Source of the DNA: Palsa-744 sp963734815 | GTDB taxonomy: Bacteria > Actinomycetota > Thermoleophilia > Solirubrobacterales > Solirubrobacteraceae | Reading direction: 5' to 3' | Assembly: GCA_963734815.1 (NCBI GenBank) | Contig: CAVTIH010000003.1 | Span: forward strand, 496,001-560,000 | DNA length: 64,000 nucleotides | Shown: positions 37,425 to 46,089 of the stretch, piece by piece | Layout: every line of letters starts with the position of its first letter | How positions within the stretch are numbered: position 1 is the stretch's first letter | Notes under the pieces: generated by a model | What the model saw: the letters and a program-made list of their open reading frames with translations, nothing else | Told to the model about the DNA's origin: nothing | The model's database searches: none | Program-made: the position numbers and the translations under genes

Positions 37425-39557
37425 TTATGTGTCCTTCTGCTCCATGGTGTCTTTCTGCTCCATGGGCGACGGCGAAGACGCGCGCCGTCGCCCATCTGCC
37501 ACCAGCCGCTCAGCGAGCTCCTCCACCGAGGCGCTGCCGACCTCCCGTACACCGTGCTCGCCTACGCCAGAACGGGTGCGCACCGACACCGTGCCCTCCC
37601 CCGCCTCCCGCCCCCCGACAATGAGCATGTGCGGGATGCGGCGCAGCTCGGCGTCGCGCACCTTGCGACCGATCGACTCCGAGCGATCGTCGAGCTCGAC
37701 GCGCAGGCCTCGCTCACGCAGGCGCTCCCGCACCGAGGCGCCGTACTCGTTGAAGCGATCCGAGACAGGCAGCACGATCGCCTGCACGGGCGCCAGCCAC
37801 AGCGGCAGCTCGCCCGCGTAGTGCTCGATCAGGATGCCGATAAAGCGCTCGAAAGAGCCCAGCAGCGCGCGATGGATCATCACCGGCCGGTGCTCGGCGT
37901 TGTCCGCGCCGGTGTAGTGCAGCTCGAAGCGCTCGGGCATCGAGTAGTCGAGCTGGACGGTGCCAAGCTGCCAGGAGCGCCCGATCGAGTCGGTCATGTG
38001 CAGGTCGATCTTGGGCCCGTAGAAGGCGCCATCGCCGGGGTTCAACTCATACTCCAAGCCCTCGGCCTGCAGCGCGCCCGCCAGCGCGGCCTCGGCGCGG
38101 TCCCACATCTCCTCCCCGCCGATGCGCTTCTCGGGACGGGTCGACAGCTCAAGGCGCGGCTCGAAGCCGAACAGCCGGTACAGGTGAAAGCCAAAGCGCA
38201 GGCACTCCACGACCTCCTCCTGCACCTGCTCCTCGGTGCAGAAGATGTGCGCGTCGTCTTGGGTGATCGGACGCACGCGCATCAGCCCGTGCAGCACGCC
38301 CGCGAGCTCGTGGCGGTGGACCAGCCCCTGCTCGGAGTAGCGGATCGGCAGGTCGCGGTAGGAGTGTCGCTCATCCTTGTAGATCTGGACGTGACCGGGG
38401 CAGTTCATCGGCTTGAGGCCCATCTGGCGCTCGTCGACGTCGACGAAGTACATGTGCTCGCGGTAGGTGTCCCAGTGGCCGGACTGCTTGAACAGGCTGG
38501 CGTCCCACAGGATCGGCGTTTTCACCTCGCGGTAGCCGCGTCGGAGGTTCTCCTCCCGCCACAGCTCGGTGAGCGCATTCCAGATCACCATGCCCGCCGG
38601 CTTCCAGATCGGGCTGCCGGGCGCGAGCTCGGAGAACTGGAAGAGGTCGAGCTCTCGTCCCAGCTTGCGGTGGTCGCGAGCGCGCGCCTGCTCTAGGCGC
38701 TCCAGGTGCGCTTCCAGGTCGGCCTTCGAGAAGAACGCCGTGCCGTAGATGCGGGTGAGCATGGTGCGCGTGGAGTCGCCCCGCCAGTAAGCACCCGCCA
38801 CCGACTGGAGCTTGAACGCGCCCACCGTCTTCGTGGAGGGCGCGTGCGGGCCGCGGCAGAGGTCGATGAAGGGGCCGTTGGTGTACAGCGAAACTGTTTC
38901 CAGCGTCGCCTCCCCGCGCCCGCCAACGCCGGCGTCCCCCTTGCCGCCGAGCTTGCCACCTGCCGCACCATCTTTCCCACCGTTCCCATCCCCGATGCTT
39001 TGGGAAGCTCGCACGAGATCGTCGATCAGCTCCACCTTGTAATCCTGCCGCGCGGCCACGAAGCGCGCACGAGCGTCGGCGGTAGACACCTCCTCGCGCT
39101 CAAACGGCTCCGCAGCCTTCACGTGCGCGCGCATCCGCTCTTCGATCGCCGGGAAGTCGGCCTCGGAGACGCTCACCCCGTCGGGAAACTCGAAGTCGTA
39201 GTAGAAGCCCTGCTCGATCGCCGGCCCGATCGAGATCTTCACGCCCGGGTAGAGCTCCATCACGGCGGCGGCGAGCACGTGCGCGGCGTCGTGGCGGATC
39301 AGCCGCAGCGGCTCCTCGCCTTCGGAGCGCGCGGTGAGGATCGCGATCGAGGCGCCGTCCGGCAACGGCCGTGAGAGGTCGCGCATTTCGGAGGCCGCGC
39401 CCCCCTCTCCCGCGGCTGCGCCATCCACACCGCGGATCTCCACCGCCAGCGCCGCGCGCGCGAGGCCGGCGCCGATCGCCGCGGCCGCATCGGCGCCGGT
39501 GGCGCCGTCGGGAAGCTCCAGAGCGTTGCCGTCGGGGAGTGTGACTGTGGTGCTCAT
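37425..39557 (-). CDS. thrS: Threonyl-tRNA synthetase
   Basis: 710 residues: N-terminal TGS domain ('VTLPDGNALELPDGATGAD'), editing domain, class II catalytic core with zinc ligands in 'LKPMNCPGHVQIYK', 'DDAHIFCTEEQ' and a His near 'PVMIHRALLGSFERF', then an anticodon-binding domain. Two oddities: a glycine-rich insertion of about 35 residues ('GDGNGGKDGAAGGK' onward) within the editing domain, and a C-terminal direct repeat MEQKDT-MEQKDT made by an 18-base duplication at 37428-37463. No T-box leader is visible upstream (39558-39672). Confidence 0.95.
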   Translation of the reverse strand: MSTTVTLPDGNALELPDGATGADAAAAIGAGLARAALAVEIRGVDGAAAGEGGAASEMRDLSRPLPDGASIAILTARSEGEEPLRLIRHDAAHVLAAAVMELYPGVKISIGPAIEQGFYYDFEFPDGVSVSEADFPAIEERMRAHVKAAEPFEREEVSTADARARFVAARQDYKVELIDDLVRASQSIGDGNGGKDGAAGGKLGGKGDAGVGGRGEATLETVSLYTNGPFIDLCRGPHAPSTKTVGAFKLQSVAGAYWRGDSTRTMLTRIYGTAFFSKADLEAHLERLEQARARDHRKLGRELDLFQFSELAPGSPIWKPAGMVIWNALTELWREENLRRGYREVKTPILWDASLFKQSGHWDTYREHMYFVDVDERQMGLKPMNCPGHVQIYKDERHSYRDLPIRYSEQGLVHRHELAGVLHGLMRVRPITQDDAHIFCTEEQVQEEVVECLRFGFHLYRLFGFEPRLELSTRPEKRIGGEEMWDRAEAALAGALQAEGLEYELNPGDGAFYGPKIDLHMTDSIGRSWQLGTVQLDYSMPERFELHYTGADNAEHRPVMIHRALLGSFERFIGILIEHYAGELPLWLAPVQAIVLPVSDRFNEYGASVRERLRERGLRVELDDRSESIGRKVRDAELRRIPHMLIVGGREAGEGTVSVRTRSGVGEHGVREVGSASVEELAERLVADGRRRASSPSPMEQKDTMEQKDT

Positions 39558-39672
39558 CGAGCGTTGGAGGCTACCTACCGCCGCGATGGGTGGGGGGCGC
39601 GAGCCTGACGCGCCCGCAAGTCCACCGAGCGGTCAGCCGCCCGAGTCCTCGGGAGCGACCGGCTCGGCGGCG

Positions 39673-40563
39673 TCAAGCCGGCTGCCACAGTGCGTCGTCA
39701 CCCAGGGCAGTGCGCCGCGCGCGCCCATCCCCGACCAGCTCGATCAGCGCCCGCTCGGCGGCGGTGCGGTCGGGGGGGTTGTTGCCCGGCGCCATGATCG
39801 CCGCCACCTCCTGCGTGACGAGGCCGTCGGGAAACCGCTCGAGCGCCGGCAGCGGCGTCTCCGCCGGGGCCTCGCGCGCGAGGGACGGATCGAGGTTGGC
39901 GATCAGCACGTCGTAGGCCTCGATCGTCTGAAAGCCCCCGGCCTCCATGCGCCGCTCGCCGGCCGATCCCGCTCCGGCAGCGAAGATCAGCGAGGGTGCC
40001 GAGTAGCGCACCGGCCCATCGGTCTGGCGCGCCTTGCCCTGGAAGTGGGTTGGCCCGCCCTCCGCCTGGCGCGTCTGGAGCTTGTCGGCCTCATACGCCT
40101 CGGTCACGCGTGGGTCGTCGAGCATCCCCACGACCGCGCCGACGTCGAGTCCCTCCACGTGCGCGAGCGCCTGTGCGATCCCCTCGTCCTCATCCAGCAG
40201 CAGCGTCGTCGTGAACCACCCGAACTGCAGCGCCCGCAACACCGCCAACTCGCGCTCGGGATCGAGCAGCCGCGTGGCCACGATCGCCCGACACCCGCGC
40301 CCAGTGCCCAGCACGCGCGCTCGTGGCATCGATGCAAACGGCATCCCGTAACGCGCGCGGTACATCAGCTGGCCGAGCGCCGAATGTGTGGGCGTGTAGC
40401 CGCTTTTGACGTACCGATCGGGGTCCTCCGCAAGCCCGATCGTCACCAGCCGCCAGCGCAGCTGCGCGCCGTAGCGCCAGTGCAGGACCGCGAGCGCCGG
40501 GCCGATCGAGTAGCCCCACGGACAGCCGGGGTCGTTGAAGTAGGTGACGTCGATCTGGCCCAC
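39673..40563 (-). CDS. DsbA/FrnE-like thioredoxin-fold protein with a single active-site cysteine
   Basis: About 296 residues. The start 'VGQIDVTYFNDPGCPWGYS' is the first strand and active-site region of DsbA-like proteins with a helical insertion. The motif reads CPWG, not CxxC, so classical dithiol exchange is not expected; glutathione- or mycothiol-linked chemistry is possible. The middle is helical, with 'LRALQFGWFTTTLLL', and the cis-Pro strand may be 'YSAPSLIFA'. The GTG at 40563 places the first strand right after the start; an ATG at 40596 would add 11 residues. It is upstream of thrS on the same strand (115-base gap). Confidence 0.75.
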   Translation of the reverse strand: MGQIDVTYFNDPGCPWGYSIGPALAVLHWRYGAQLRWRLVTIGLAEDPDRYVKSGYTPTHSALGQLMYRARYGMPFASMPRARVLGTGRGCRAIVATRLLDPERELAVLRALQFGWFTTTLLLDEDEGIAQALAHVEGLDVGAVVGMLDDPRVTEAYEADKLQTRQAEGGPTHFQGKARQTDGPVRYSAPSLIFAAGAGSAGERRMEAGGFQTIEAYDVLIANLDPSLAREAPAETPLPALERFPDGLVTQEVAAIMAPGNNPPDRTAAERALIELVGDGRARRTALGDDALWQPA

Positions 40564-40660
40564 TCCCCAAAGATAGCCACGAAGTTCCCAACTCATCGAT
40601 GGCGACCCAACAATGTGGATGACGCAGACAATCGTCCGCAGCATCTGCGAGGATTGCGCC

Positions 40661-41020
40661 ATGGCCACCGAACCACAGATCTCGATCACACTCTCCCCCG
40701 GACAGATCGAGGAGATCGTCCACGCCGCCGACCCCGGGCGAGCCCCCGGCTTCGCCGCACTGATCTCGGCCGCGCTGAGCCGCGCCGATGAAAGCGGCAT
40801 GCCTACCTACGACGACCGCCGGCTGTCGCGCTCGCTGCTGCGGGGCCTGGCGATCCTGACCTGCTTCGGCCCCGACGAGCCGACGCTGGGGCTGATGGAG
40901 ATCGCCGATCGGCTGCAGATCAGTGCCAGCACGATTCACCGCTACGTGATCACGCTCGTGGAGGTCGGGCTGCTGGAGCAATCGCCGAAGACGCGCAAGT
41001 ACTCGCTGCCCACGGTATAA
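40661..41020 (+). CDS. IclR-type helix-turn-helix protein lacking the effector domain
   Basis: 119 residues. After a 45-residue N-terminal part ('ITLSPGQIEEIVHAADP'), the C-terminal half is an IclR winged helix: 'SRSLLRGLAILTCFGPDE', 'GLMEIADRLQISASTIHRY' and 'LVEVGLLEQSPKTRKYSLP'. IclR proteins normally continue with a GAF-like effector domain of about 170 residues, which is absent. GAGG precedes the ATG at 40661, which decides the start over an upstream in-frame ATG at 40613. It precedes the MpaB-like gene by 24 bases and may regulate it. Confidence 0.82.
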   Translation: MATEPQISITLSPGQIEEIVHAADPGRAPGFAALISAALSRADESGMPTYDDRRLSRSLLRGLAILTCFGPDEPTLGLMEIADRLQISASTIHRYVITLVEVGLLEQSPKTRKYSLPTV

Positions 41021-41044
41021 GGCGCCTGGTACGGTGGCCAGACG

Positions 41045-41920
41045 ATGCCGGAGGGGTACTTTCCACGGGGCACATCGATGCTTCGCCGGGTCCATGAGGA
41101 GAAGGCGGTGGGCCTCCTCTACGGACAGCGCGCGCTGTGCGTCGGCGCTGTGAAGCCCCTCAACTATGTGGGCACGAGCACGCACACGCGCAACAAGAGC
41201 ACACCCTTCCGCCGCCTCTCGCACACCGGCGAGATGTTCGAGGCCGTCTTCTTCGGTACCCGGGCGGAGGCCGATCGCGTGCTGGAGGCCGTGCAGCGCA
41301 TGCATGAGCGCGTCGTCGGCGAGCTCCCGCAGGACGCCGGGCCTCACTACCCGGCCGGCACTCCTTACTCGGCCGTCGACCCTGAACTGATGCTATGGAC
41401 GGTGGCGGTGATCGCCGACTCGGCCGAGTGGTTCTACGAGCGGCTGGTACGCCGCATGAGCGATTTCGAGCGGGAGGCGTTGTGGCGGGACTATGTGCGC
41501 TTTGCCGAGCTGTTCGGGATGCCCGCGGAGTCCGCGCCCGCTACCTACGGCGATTTTCGCGCGTGGTACGAGCGCCAGCTGGCCGCCGAGGACCTCCACC
41601 TGACCGAGGAGGCCCGTTATATGGGCTATGCCTCGGCCTTCGCGATTCCGATGCCTGCCAGTCGCCAGCTGGGCAAGCGCGTCCACGACCTGGTGATGCT
41701 GTGCTCGCTGCCCCCGCGTGTGCGCGCACTGTACGGCCTGCGCTGCACTCCTCTTCACGAGGCGGCGTGCGCGGCGCTGCTCGCCACCTCGCGTGGCACC
41801 CGGCCACTGCTGCCACGCCGGCTGGCGCGCGGCTCGTGCATCCCGGAGTTCCGGATGGTCGCCGCCACCGAGCGACGGCGGATCGCGCGGGGCGAGCCCA
41901 CCCCGCAGCTCGCCGACTGA
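41045..41920 (+). CDS. MpaB-like oxygenase family protein (DUF2236)
   Basis: 291 residues, mostly helical. The order 'GLLYGQRALCVGAVKPLNYV', 'HTRNKSTPFRRLSHTGEMFE', 'VFFGTRAEADRVLEAVQRMH', 'YSAVDPELMLWTVAVIADSA' and 'SDFEREALWRDYVRFAELFG' follows the DUF2236 family, which includes heme-binding MpaB and latex-clearing proteins. The usual 'HP...G...HS' segment reads 'KPLNYVGTSTHT', so one expected histidine is replaced. The substrate is unknown. It is probably co-transcribed with the small IclR-type gene 24 bases upstream. Confidence 0.78.
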   Translation: MPEGYFPRGTSMLRRVHEEKAVGLLYGQRALCVGAVKPLNYVGTSTHTRNKSTPFRRLSHTGEMFEAVFFGTRAEADRVLEAVQRMHERVVGELPQDAGPHYPAGTPYSAVDPELMLWTVAVIADSAEWFYERLVRRMSDFEREALWRDYVRFAELFGMPAESAPATYGDFRAWYERQLAAEDLHLTEEARYMGYASAFAIPMPASRQLGKRVHDLVMLCSLPPRVRALYGLRCTPLHEAACAALLATSRGTRPLLPRRLARGSCIPEFRMVAATERRRIARGEPTPQLAD

Positions 41921-41965
41921 CGCCAGCGCCGAGGAGAACGGCGAGTGGGGGAGCGATCCCGGCTC

Positions 41966-42355
41966 TCAGGAGCCGATCACCAGCGCAAGGATGAGCAGCG
42001 CCAGCAGATGAAACGTCTGGTCGACGGCGATCGACACAGCCAGGTTTTCCTTCGGATCCAGCCGCTTGACCCCCTTCATGTAGGCGTGCAGCAGCCTGCC
42101 GTCGTCCTGGATGAGATGGGGAATGAAGATCGCGGGGATCACCCACACCAATTCCACGCCGAGATCGGCCACCACCAGTGCGGGGATGAAGCAGAGCGTG
42201 TAGAGGGTCACGTGGGTGAACAGCGCGCGGCGCGCGTCTGATGCTCCACGTTCCAGACCGCCACGCTTGTGAAGGGCCTGCCAGTTGGTCTGCAGGAGAT
42301 AGTCCCCGACCAGATGCGACATCACAAACACAATGAAGACTTCGACCCAGGTCAT
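41966..42355 (-). CDS. DUF3307 family membrane protein
   Basis: 129 residues with about three or four membrane helices: 'WVEVFIVFVMSHLVGDYLLQ' at the N-terminus, 'LFTHVTLYTLCFIPALVVAD', 'LVWVIPAIFIPHLIQDDGRL' and 'VDQTFHLLALLILALVIGS'. The 'HLVGDYLLQTNWQALHK' start and histidines within helices are typical of DUF3307 proteins, whose function is unknown. The ATG is at 42355. The 167-base gap to the GH15 gene is very GC-rich and holds a short direct repeat GTGGGCCCC but no recognised site. Confidence 0.82.
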   Translation of the reverse strand: MTWVEVFIVFVMSHLVGDYLLQTNWQALHKRGGLERGASDARRALFTHVTLYTLCFIPALVVADLGVELVWVIPAIFIPHLIQDDGRLLHAYMKGVKRLDPKENLAVSIAVDQTFHLLALLILALVIGS

Positions 42356-42522
42356 CCACCCAGAGCCTATCCGGCCCCGCCCGCCCGACGCCCGCGGCCC
42401 ACCGCCTCCAGCCCCATGGCCAAGCGCGCCTTAGCCCCGCAACTCTGCTCGCGCCTCCCCGCCACGGGGCGCTGGGGGTGGGCCCCAGAGGTTCTGACGT
42501 GGGCCCCTGTAGCCTTGGCGCG

Positions 42523-44430
42523 GTGAACGCCCTACCTCACAGCAGCCCGGGGAGCCCATTTCCACCGATCGCCGACTACGGCTTTCTGTCGGACTGCGAG
42601 ACGTGCGCGCTGATCGCGCCGAGCGGCAACGTCGAGTGGATGTGCTTGCCGCGCCTGGACTCGCCGAGCGTGTTCGGCTCGATGCTCGACCGCGACGCCG
42701 GCGGCTTTCGACTGGGACCGGCCGGCGTGACTGTGCCCGGCGCGGTGCGCTACCTGCCGGGCACACTGGTGCTGGAGACCAGCTGGGAGACGCGCACAGG
42801 GTGGGTGGTGGTCCGCGACGTGCTGTGCATCGGGCCCTGGTACCACAACCAGGAGCGCTCGCGTACTCACCGGCGCTCCCCCACCGACTACGACGCCGAC
42901 CACGTGCTGCTGCGGACGGTCTTCTGCGTGCAGGGGTGGGCCGAGATCCACCTCGACTGCGAACCGGTCTTCGACTACGGCGGCCTCGCCGCCGAATGGT
43001 CCTACACCGGCCCCGGTTACAACGAGGCGACGGCCGGCTCGGAGGGCATGGACCTCAAGCTCCAACTGGTCACCGACATGAATCTCGGGTTCGAGGGGCC
43101 GCGCGCCCGCGCGCGCACGATCCTGCGTGAAGGGGAGGCCGGATTCGCTGCACTGGGCTGGTCCGAGCACCCGCTGCCCACGACCTGCGTGGAGGCCAAC
43201 GAGCGACTCGTGCGCACTGCCCATCACTGGCAGGAGTGGCTCAAGCAGGGCGCCTTCCCCGACCATCCCTGGCGCACGTACCTGCAGCGCAGCGCGCTAA
43301 CGCTCAAGGGGCTGAGCTACGCCCCCACCGGGGCCATGGTTGCGGCGGCCACTACCTCCCTGCCCGAGACCCTCGGCGGCGAACGCAACTGGGACTACCG
43401 CTACACCTGGATCCGTGACTCCACCTTCATGCTGTGGGCGCTCTACACCCTCGGCTTCGACTGGGAGGCCAACGACTTCTTCTACTTCGTCGCCGATCTC
43501 GCCGAGGCCGAGGAGGGCGAGTTGCAGATCATGTACGGGATCGGCGGCGAGAGCCGCCTGGACGAGCAGGAGCTCGACCATCTCTCCGGCTACGGCGGCG
43601 CGCGGCCGGTGCGGATCGGCAACGGCGCCTACCGCCAGCGCCAGCACGACGTGTGGGGTGCGGTGCTCGACTCGATCTACCTGCACACCCGCTCGCGCGA
43701 CCAGCTGCCCGACCGGCTGTGGCCAATCATCAAGCGCCAGGTCGCCGGCGCGCTCGATCACTGGCGCGAACCCGACTGCGGGATCTGGGAGGTCCGCGGC
43801 GAGCCACAGCACTTCACCTCCTCCAAGCTGATGTGCTGGGTCGCCGCCGACCGCGGGGCCCGCCTGGCGCAGCTGCGCGACGACGGCGAGTGGGCCGAGC
43901 GCTGGCAAGTGGCGGCCGAGGAGATCCACGCCGACATCTGCGCGCACGGGGTCGACGAGCGCGGTGTCTTCACCCAGCACTACGGCACCACCGCGCTCGA
44001 CGCCTCACTGCTGCTGGCGCCGCTCGTGCGCTTCCTCCCGGCCGAGGACCCGCGCATCGTGGCCACCGTCCTCGCGATCGCCGACGAGCTCACCGAGGAC
44101 GACCTCGTGCTGCGCTACCGCGTCGCCGACACCGACGACGGGCTCACCGGCGAGGAGGGCTCGTTCACGATCTGCTCCTTCTGGCTGGTATCCGCGCTGT
44201 GTGAGATCGGCGAGCTCCAGCGCGCGCGGGCGCTGTGCGAGAAGCTCATCTCCCACGCCTCCGCGCTGGGGCTGTACGCCGAGGAGATCGATCCCCGCAC
44301 CGGCCGCCACCTGGGCAACTTCCCCCAGGCCTTCACGCATCTGGCCCTGATCAACGCGGTCATGCACGTGATCCGGGCCGAGCGCGGCGAGCAGGATCCG
44401 ACTTCGGCAATCGCTACGGTGCTGCGATGA
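42523..44430 (+). CDS. Glycoside hydrolase family 15 protein (glucoamylase/trehalase-like)
   Basis: 635 residues. The N-terminal beta-sandwich begins 'PIADYGFLSDCETCALIAPS' with 'VEWMCLPRLDSPSVFGSML'. The (alpha/alpha)6 catalytic barrel has 'WDYRYTWIRDSTFMLWALY', 'RIGNGAYRQRQHDVWGAVLD' and the end 'LYAEEIDPRTGRHLGNFPQA'. Bacterial members hydrolyse alpha-glucosides; actinobacterial ones include cytoplasmic trehalases. No signal peptide is seen, so it is probably intracellular. The GTG at 42523 is preferred because the family starts soon after. Its TGA overlaps the FHA gene start (ATGA). Confidence 0.9.
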   Translation: MNALPHSSPGSPFPPIADYGFLSDCETCALIAPSGNVEWMCLPRLDSPSVFGSMLDRDAGGFRLGPAGVTVPGAVRYLPGTLVLETSWETRTGWVVVRDVLCIGPWYHNQERSRTHRRSPTDYDADHVLLRTVFCVQGWAEIHLDCEPVFDYGGLAAEWSYTGPGYNEATAGSEGMDLKLQLVTDMNLGFEGPRARARTILREGEAGFAALGWSEHPLPTTCVEANERLVRTAHHWQEWLKQGAFPDHPWRTYLQRSALTLKGLSYAPTGAMVAAATTSLPETLGGERNWDYRYTWIRDSTFMLWALYTLGFDWEANDFFYFVADLAEAEEGELQIMYGIGGESRLDEQELDHLSGYGGARPVRIGNGAYRQRQHDVWGAVLDSIYLHTRSRDQLPDRLWPIIKRQVAGALDHWREPDCGIWEVRGEPQHFTSSKLMCWVAADRGARLAQLRDDGEWAERWQVAAEEIHADICAHGVDERGVFTQHYGTTALDASLLLAPLVRFLPAEDPRIVATVLAIADELTEDDLVLRYRVADTDDGLTGEEGSFTICSFWLVSALCEIGELQRARALCEKLISHASALGLYAEEIDPRTGRHLGNFPQAFTHLALINAVMHVIRAERGEQDPTSAIATVLR

Positions 44431-45038
44431 GCACCGGCTCCACCTACCTTCGCCTGGAGGTGATCAGCGGCAACGCCACCGGCGACACGATCGTCGTCGA
44501 CGACGAGCTGGTGATCGGGCGCCACGCCGAGGGAGCCGGCCGGCTCTCCGAGGACGAGGAGATATCCCGCCAGCACGCCCGCATCTCGCGTGAAGCCACC
44601 GGCGACTATGCGATCGAGGATCTCGGCTCCTCCAACGGCACATTCATCAACGGACTGCAGATCCAGAGCCCTCGTCTGCTGACGCTCGGCGACTCGATCG
44701 AGGCTGGCGCCACAACGCTGGTGGTCAGAGCGATCGTGCAGCCGCAGCCCGCGGAGGCGGCCCCCGAGGCGACCGGTCCGCCGATCCCCGATCGCCACTC
44801 CCCGACCGTCTTCGCCAGCAGCCCCGTCGTTGCGCCTGCACCCGCCGCCGAGCAGAACACCCCGCCGTCGACGACCATTCCGAGCGACCAGACTCCGCCG
44901 CTATCGCTCAGGCTGGAGGTCGATTTCGATGCCCGCGAGGCGCAGATCGCACTCGGCGAGGGCGGCCAGACGGTGCGTCTAGTCCTCGAGGACGGGCGCT
45001 GGCAGGCGGTTCAAGCGGAGCCCGACACGGATCGGTAG
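44427..45038 (+). CDS. FHA-domain protein
   Basis: 203 residues. The N-terminal FHA domain has the phosphothreonine-binding residues in 'LVIGRHAEG', 'ISRQHARISRE' and 'DLGSSNGTFINGLQ'. A proline-rich linker of about 60 residues leads to a short C-terminal beta-rich segment ('LSLRLEVDFDAREAQIALG'). No membrane helix is visible. FHA domains bind phosphothreonine peptides, and the three Ser/Thr kinases within the next 8 kb are natural upstream partners. It is translationally coupled to the GH15 gene, which hints that the hydrolase is part of the kinase-regulated set. Confidence 0.9.
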   Translation: MSTGSTYLRLEVISGNATGDTIVVDDELVIGRHAEGAGRLSEDEEISRQHARISREATGDYAIEDLGSSNGTFINGLQIQSPRLLTLGDSIEAGATTLVVRAIVQPQPAEAAPEATGPPIPDRHSPTVFASSPVVAPAPAAEQNTPPSTTIPSDQTPPLSLRLEVDFDAREAQIALGEGGQTVRLVLEDGRWQAVQAEPDTDR

Positions 45039-45043
45039 CAGCG

Positions 45044-45940
45044 CTACCCCCCGGATAGAGGCGCCGGACCGACCGCCTCGTGCAGCAGGCGCGCGTACTC
45101 GCCGGCGCTCTGCGGACGCTCGGCGGGAGCCTTCGCGAGCGCGCGCAGCACCGCCGCCCCCAACGCGGGCGGCGCATCGGGCACCTCGGCGCAGGGGTCA
45201 GGCGGCTCGTCCTGGAGCTGCGCCCACAGGATTCGCATGCCTTTGCGATCGGCGAAGGGCGGCGTCCCGCTGAGGCACTGGCAGATGACGCATCCGAGCG
45301 CGTACACGTCGGTTGCCGCGCTCACCGCCTCGCCGCGGATCTGCTCGGGCGACATGTAGTCCAGCGAACCCAGCGCCTGGCCGGGCCGCGTGAGGTTGGT
45401 GCCCTCGCTGTCCTTCGCCAGCCCGAAGTCGGTTATCAGCGCCGTGCCGTCCAGGTCGAGCAGGACGTTGGCGGGCTTCACATCGCGGTGCACCATCCCG
45501 CCGGCGAACAGCGCGTCCAGGCCGTCCGCGACCTCAGCGCAGAGCTTGAGCGTCGTCGGCACGTCGAGCCGGCTCTCGCGCTTCAGCTTCTGCTCCAGCG
45601 AGCCGCCCTCGATGAAGCGCTGGGAGAGATAGGGCACGCCCTCGTGTTCGCCGGTGTCGAGGACCGGCACCACGTGCGGGTTCTTCACCTGCTGGGCGAT
45701 CATCGCCTCGCGCTCGAAGCGCTTGCGAAAGATGCTGTCTTCGGCGAGATCGCTCCGCACCAACTTGAGCGCCACCAACTCGCCCTCGGCGCCGATCGCC
45801 CGGTACACGCGCCCCATGCCGCCAACCTCCAGCAGCGACTCGATCCGGTAGCGCCCGACGGTGACGCCGATCAGCGGGTCGGGAGCCTCGCCCGTCGCGC
45901 CCGGCTCCCTGTGCTCGGGCTCGTCACTCACGCCTGCCAC
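45044..45940 (-). CDS. Soluble Ser/Thr protein kinase
   Basis: 298 residues, essentially only a Hanks-type kinase domain. The glycine loop is slightly degenerate (LLEVGGMGRVY), the Lys is in 'VALKLV', the catalytic loop is 'MVHRDVKPANVLL', then 'ITDFGLAKD' and 'DYMSPEQIRGE'. No transmembrane segment or extracellular sensor follows, unlike PknB-type kinases. It is convergent with the FHA gene, with only 5 bases between their stops. The start is GTG at 45940 or an in-frame GTG at 45931. Confidence 0.9.
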   Translation of the reverse strand: MAGVSDEPEHREPGATGEAPDPLIGVTVGRYRIESLLEVGGMGRVYRAIGAEGELVALKLVRSDLAEDSIFRKRFEREAMIAQQVKNPHVVPVLDTGEHEGVPYLSQRFIEGGSLEQKLKRESRLDVPTTLKLCAEVADGLDALFAGGMVHRDVKPANVLLDLDGTALITDFGLAKDSEGTNLTRPGQALGSLDYMSPEQIRGEAVSAATDVYALGCVICQCLSGTPPFADRKGMRILWAQLQDEPPDPCAEVPDAPPALGAAVLRALAKAPAERPQSAGEYARLLHEAVGPAPLSGG

Positions 45941-46089
45941 CTTGGTAGGGCCTCGATCGCAGTGGTCATATACACGCTGGCAGGGTTGCAGGTCTTGAGG
46001 CGTCTTGCCATTTTGGTCGCAGATCGGTTCGGGTGGCTCCCCCTCGTGCTCTTGCTCTATGGCGCGGCACGAGTGTACCCGTGGGATCT

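Noticed and set aside
39558..39672. T-box or threonine attenuator upstream of thrS
   Set aside because: The 115-base gap has no T-box consensus, no specifier-like stem and no terminator.
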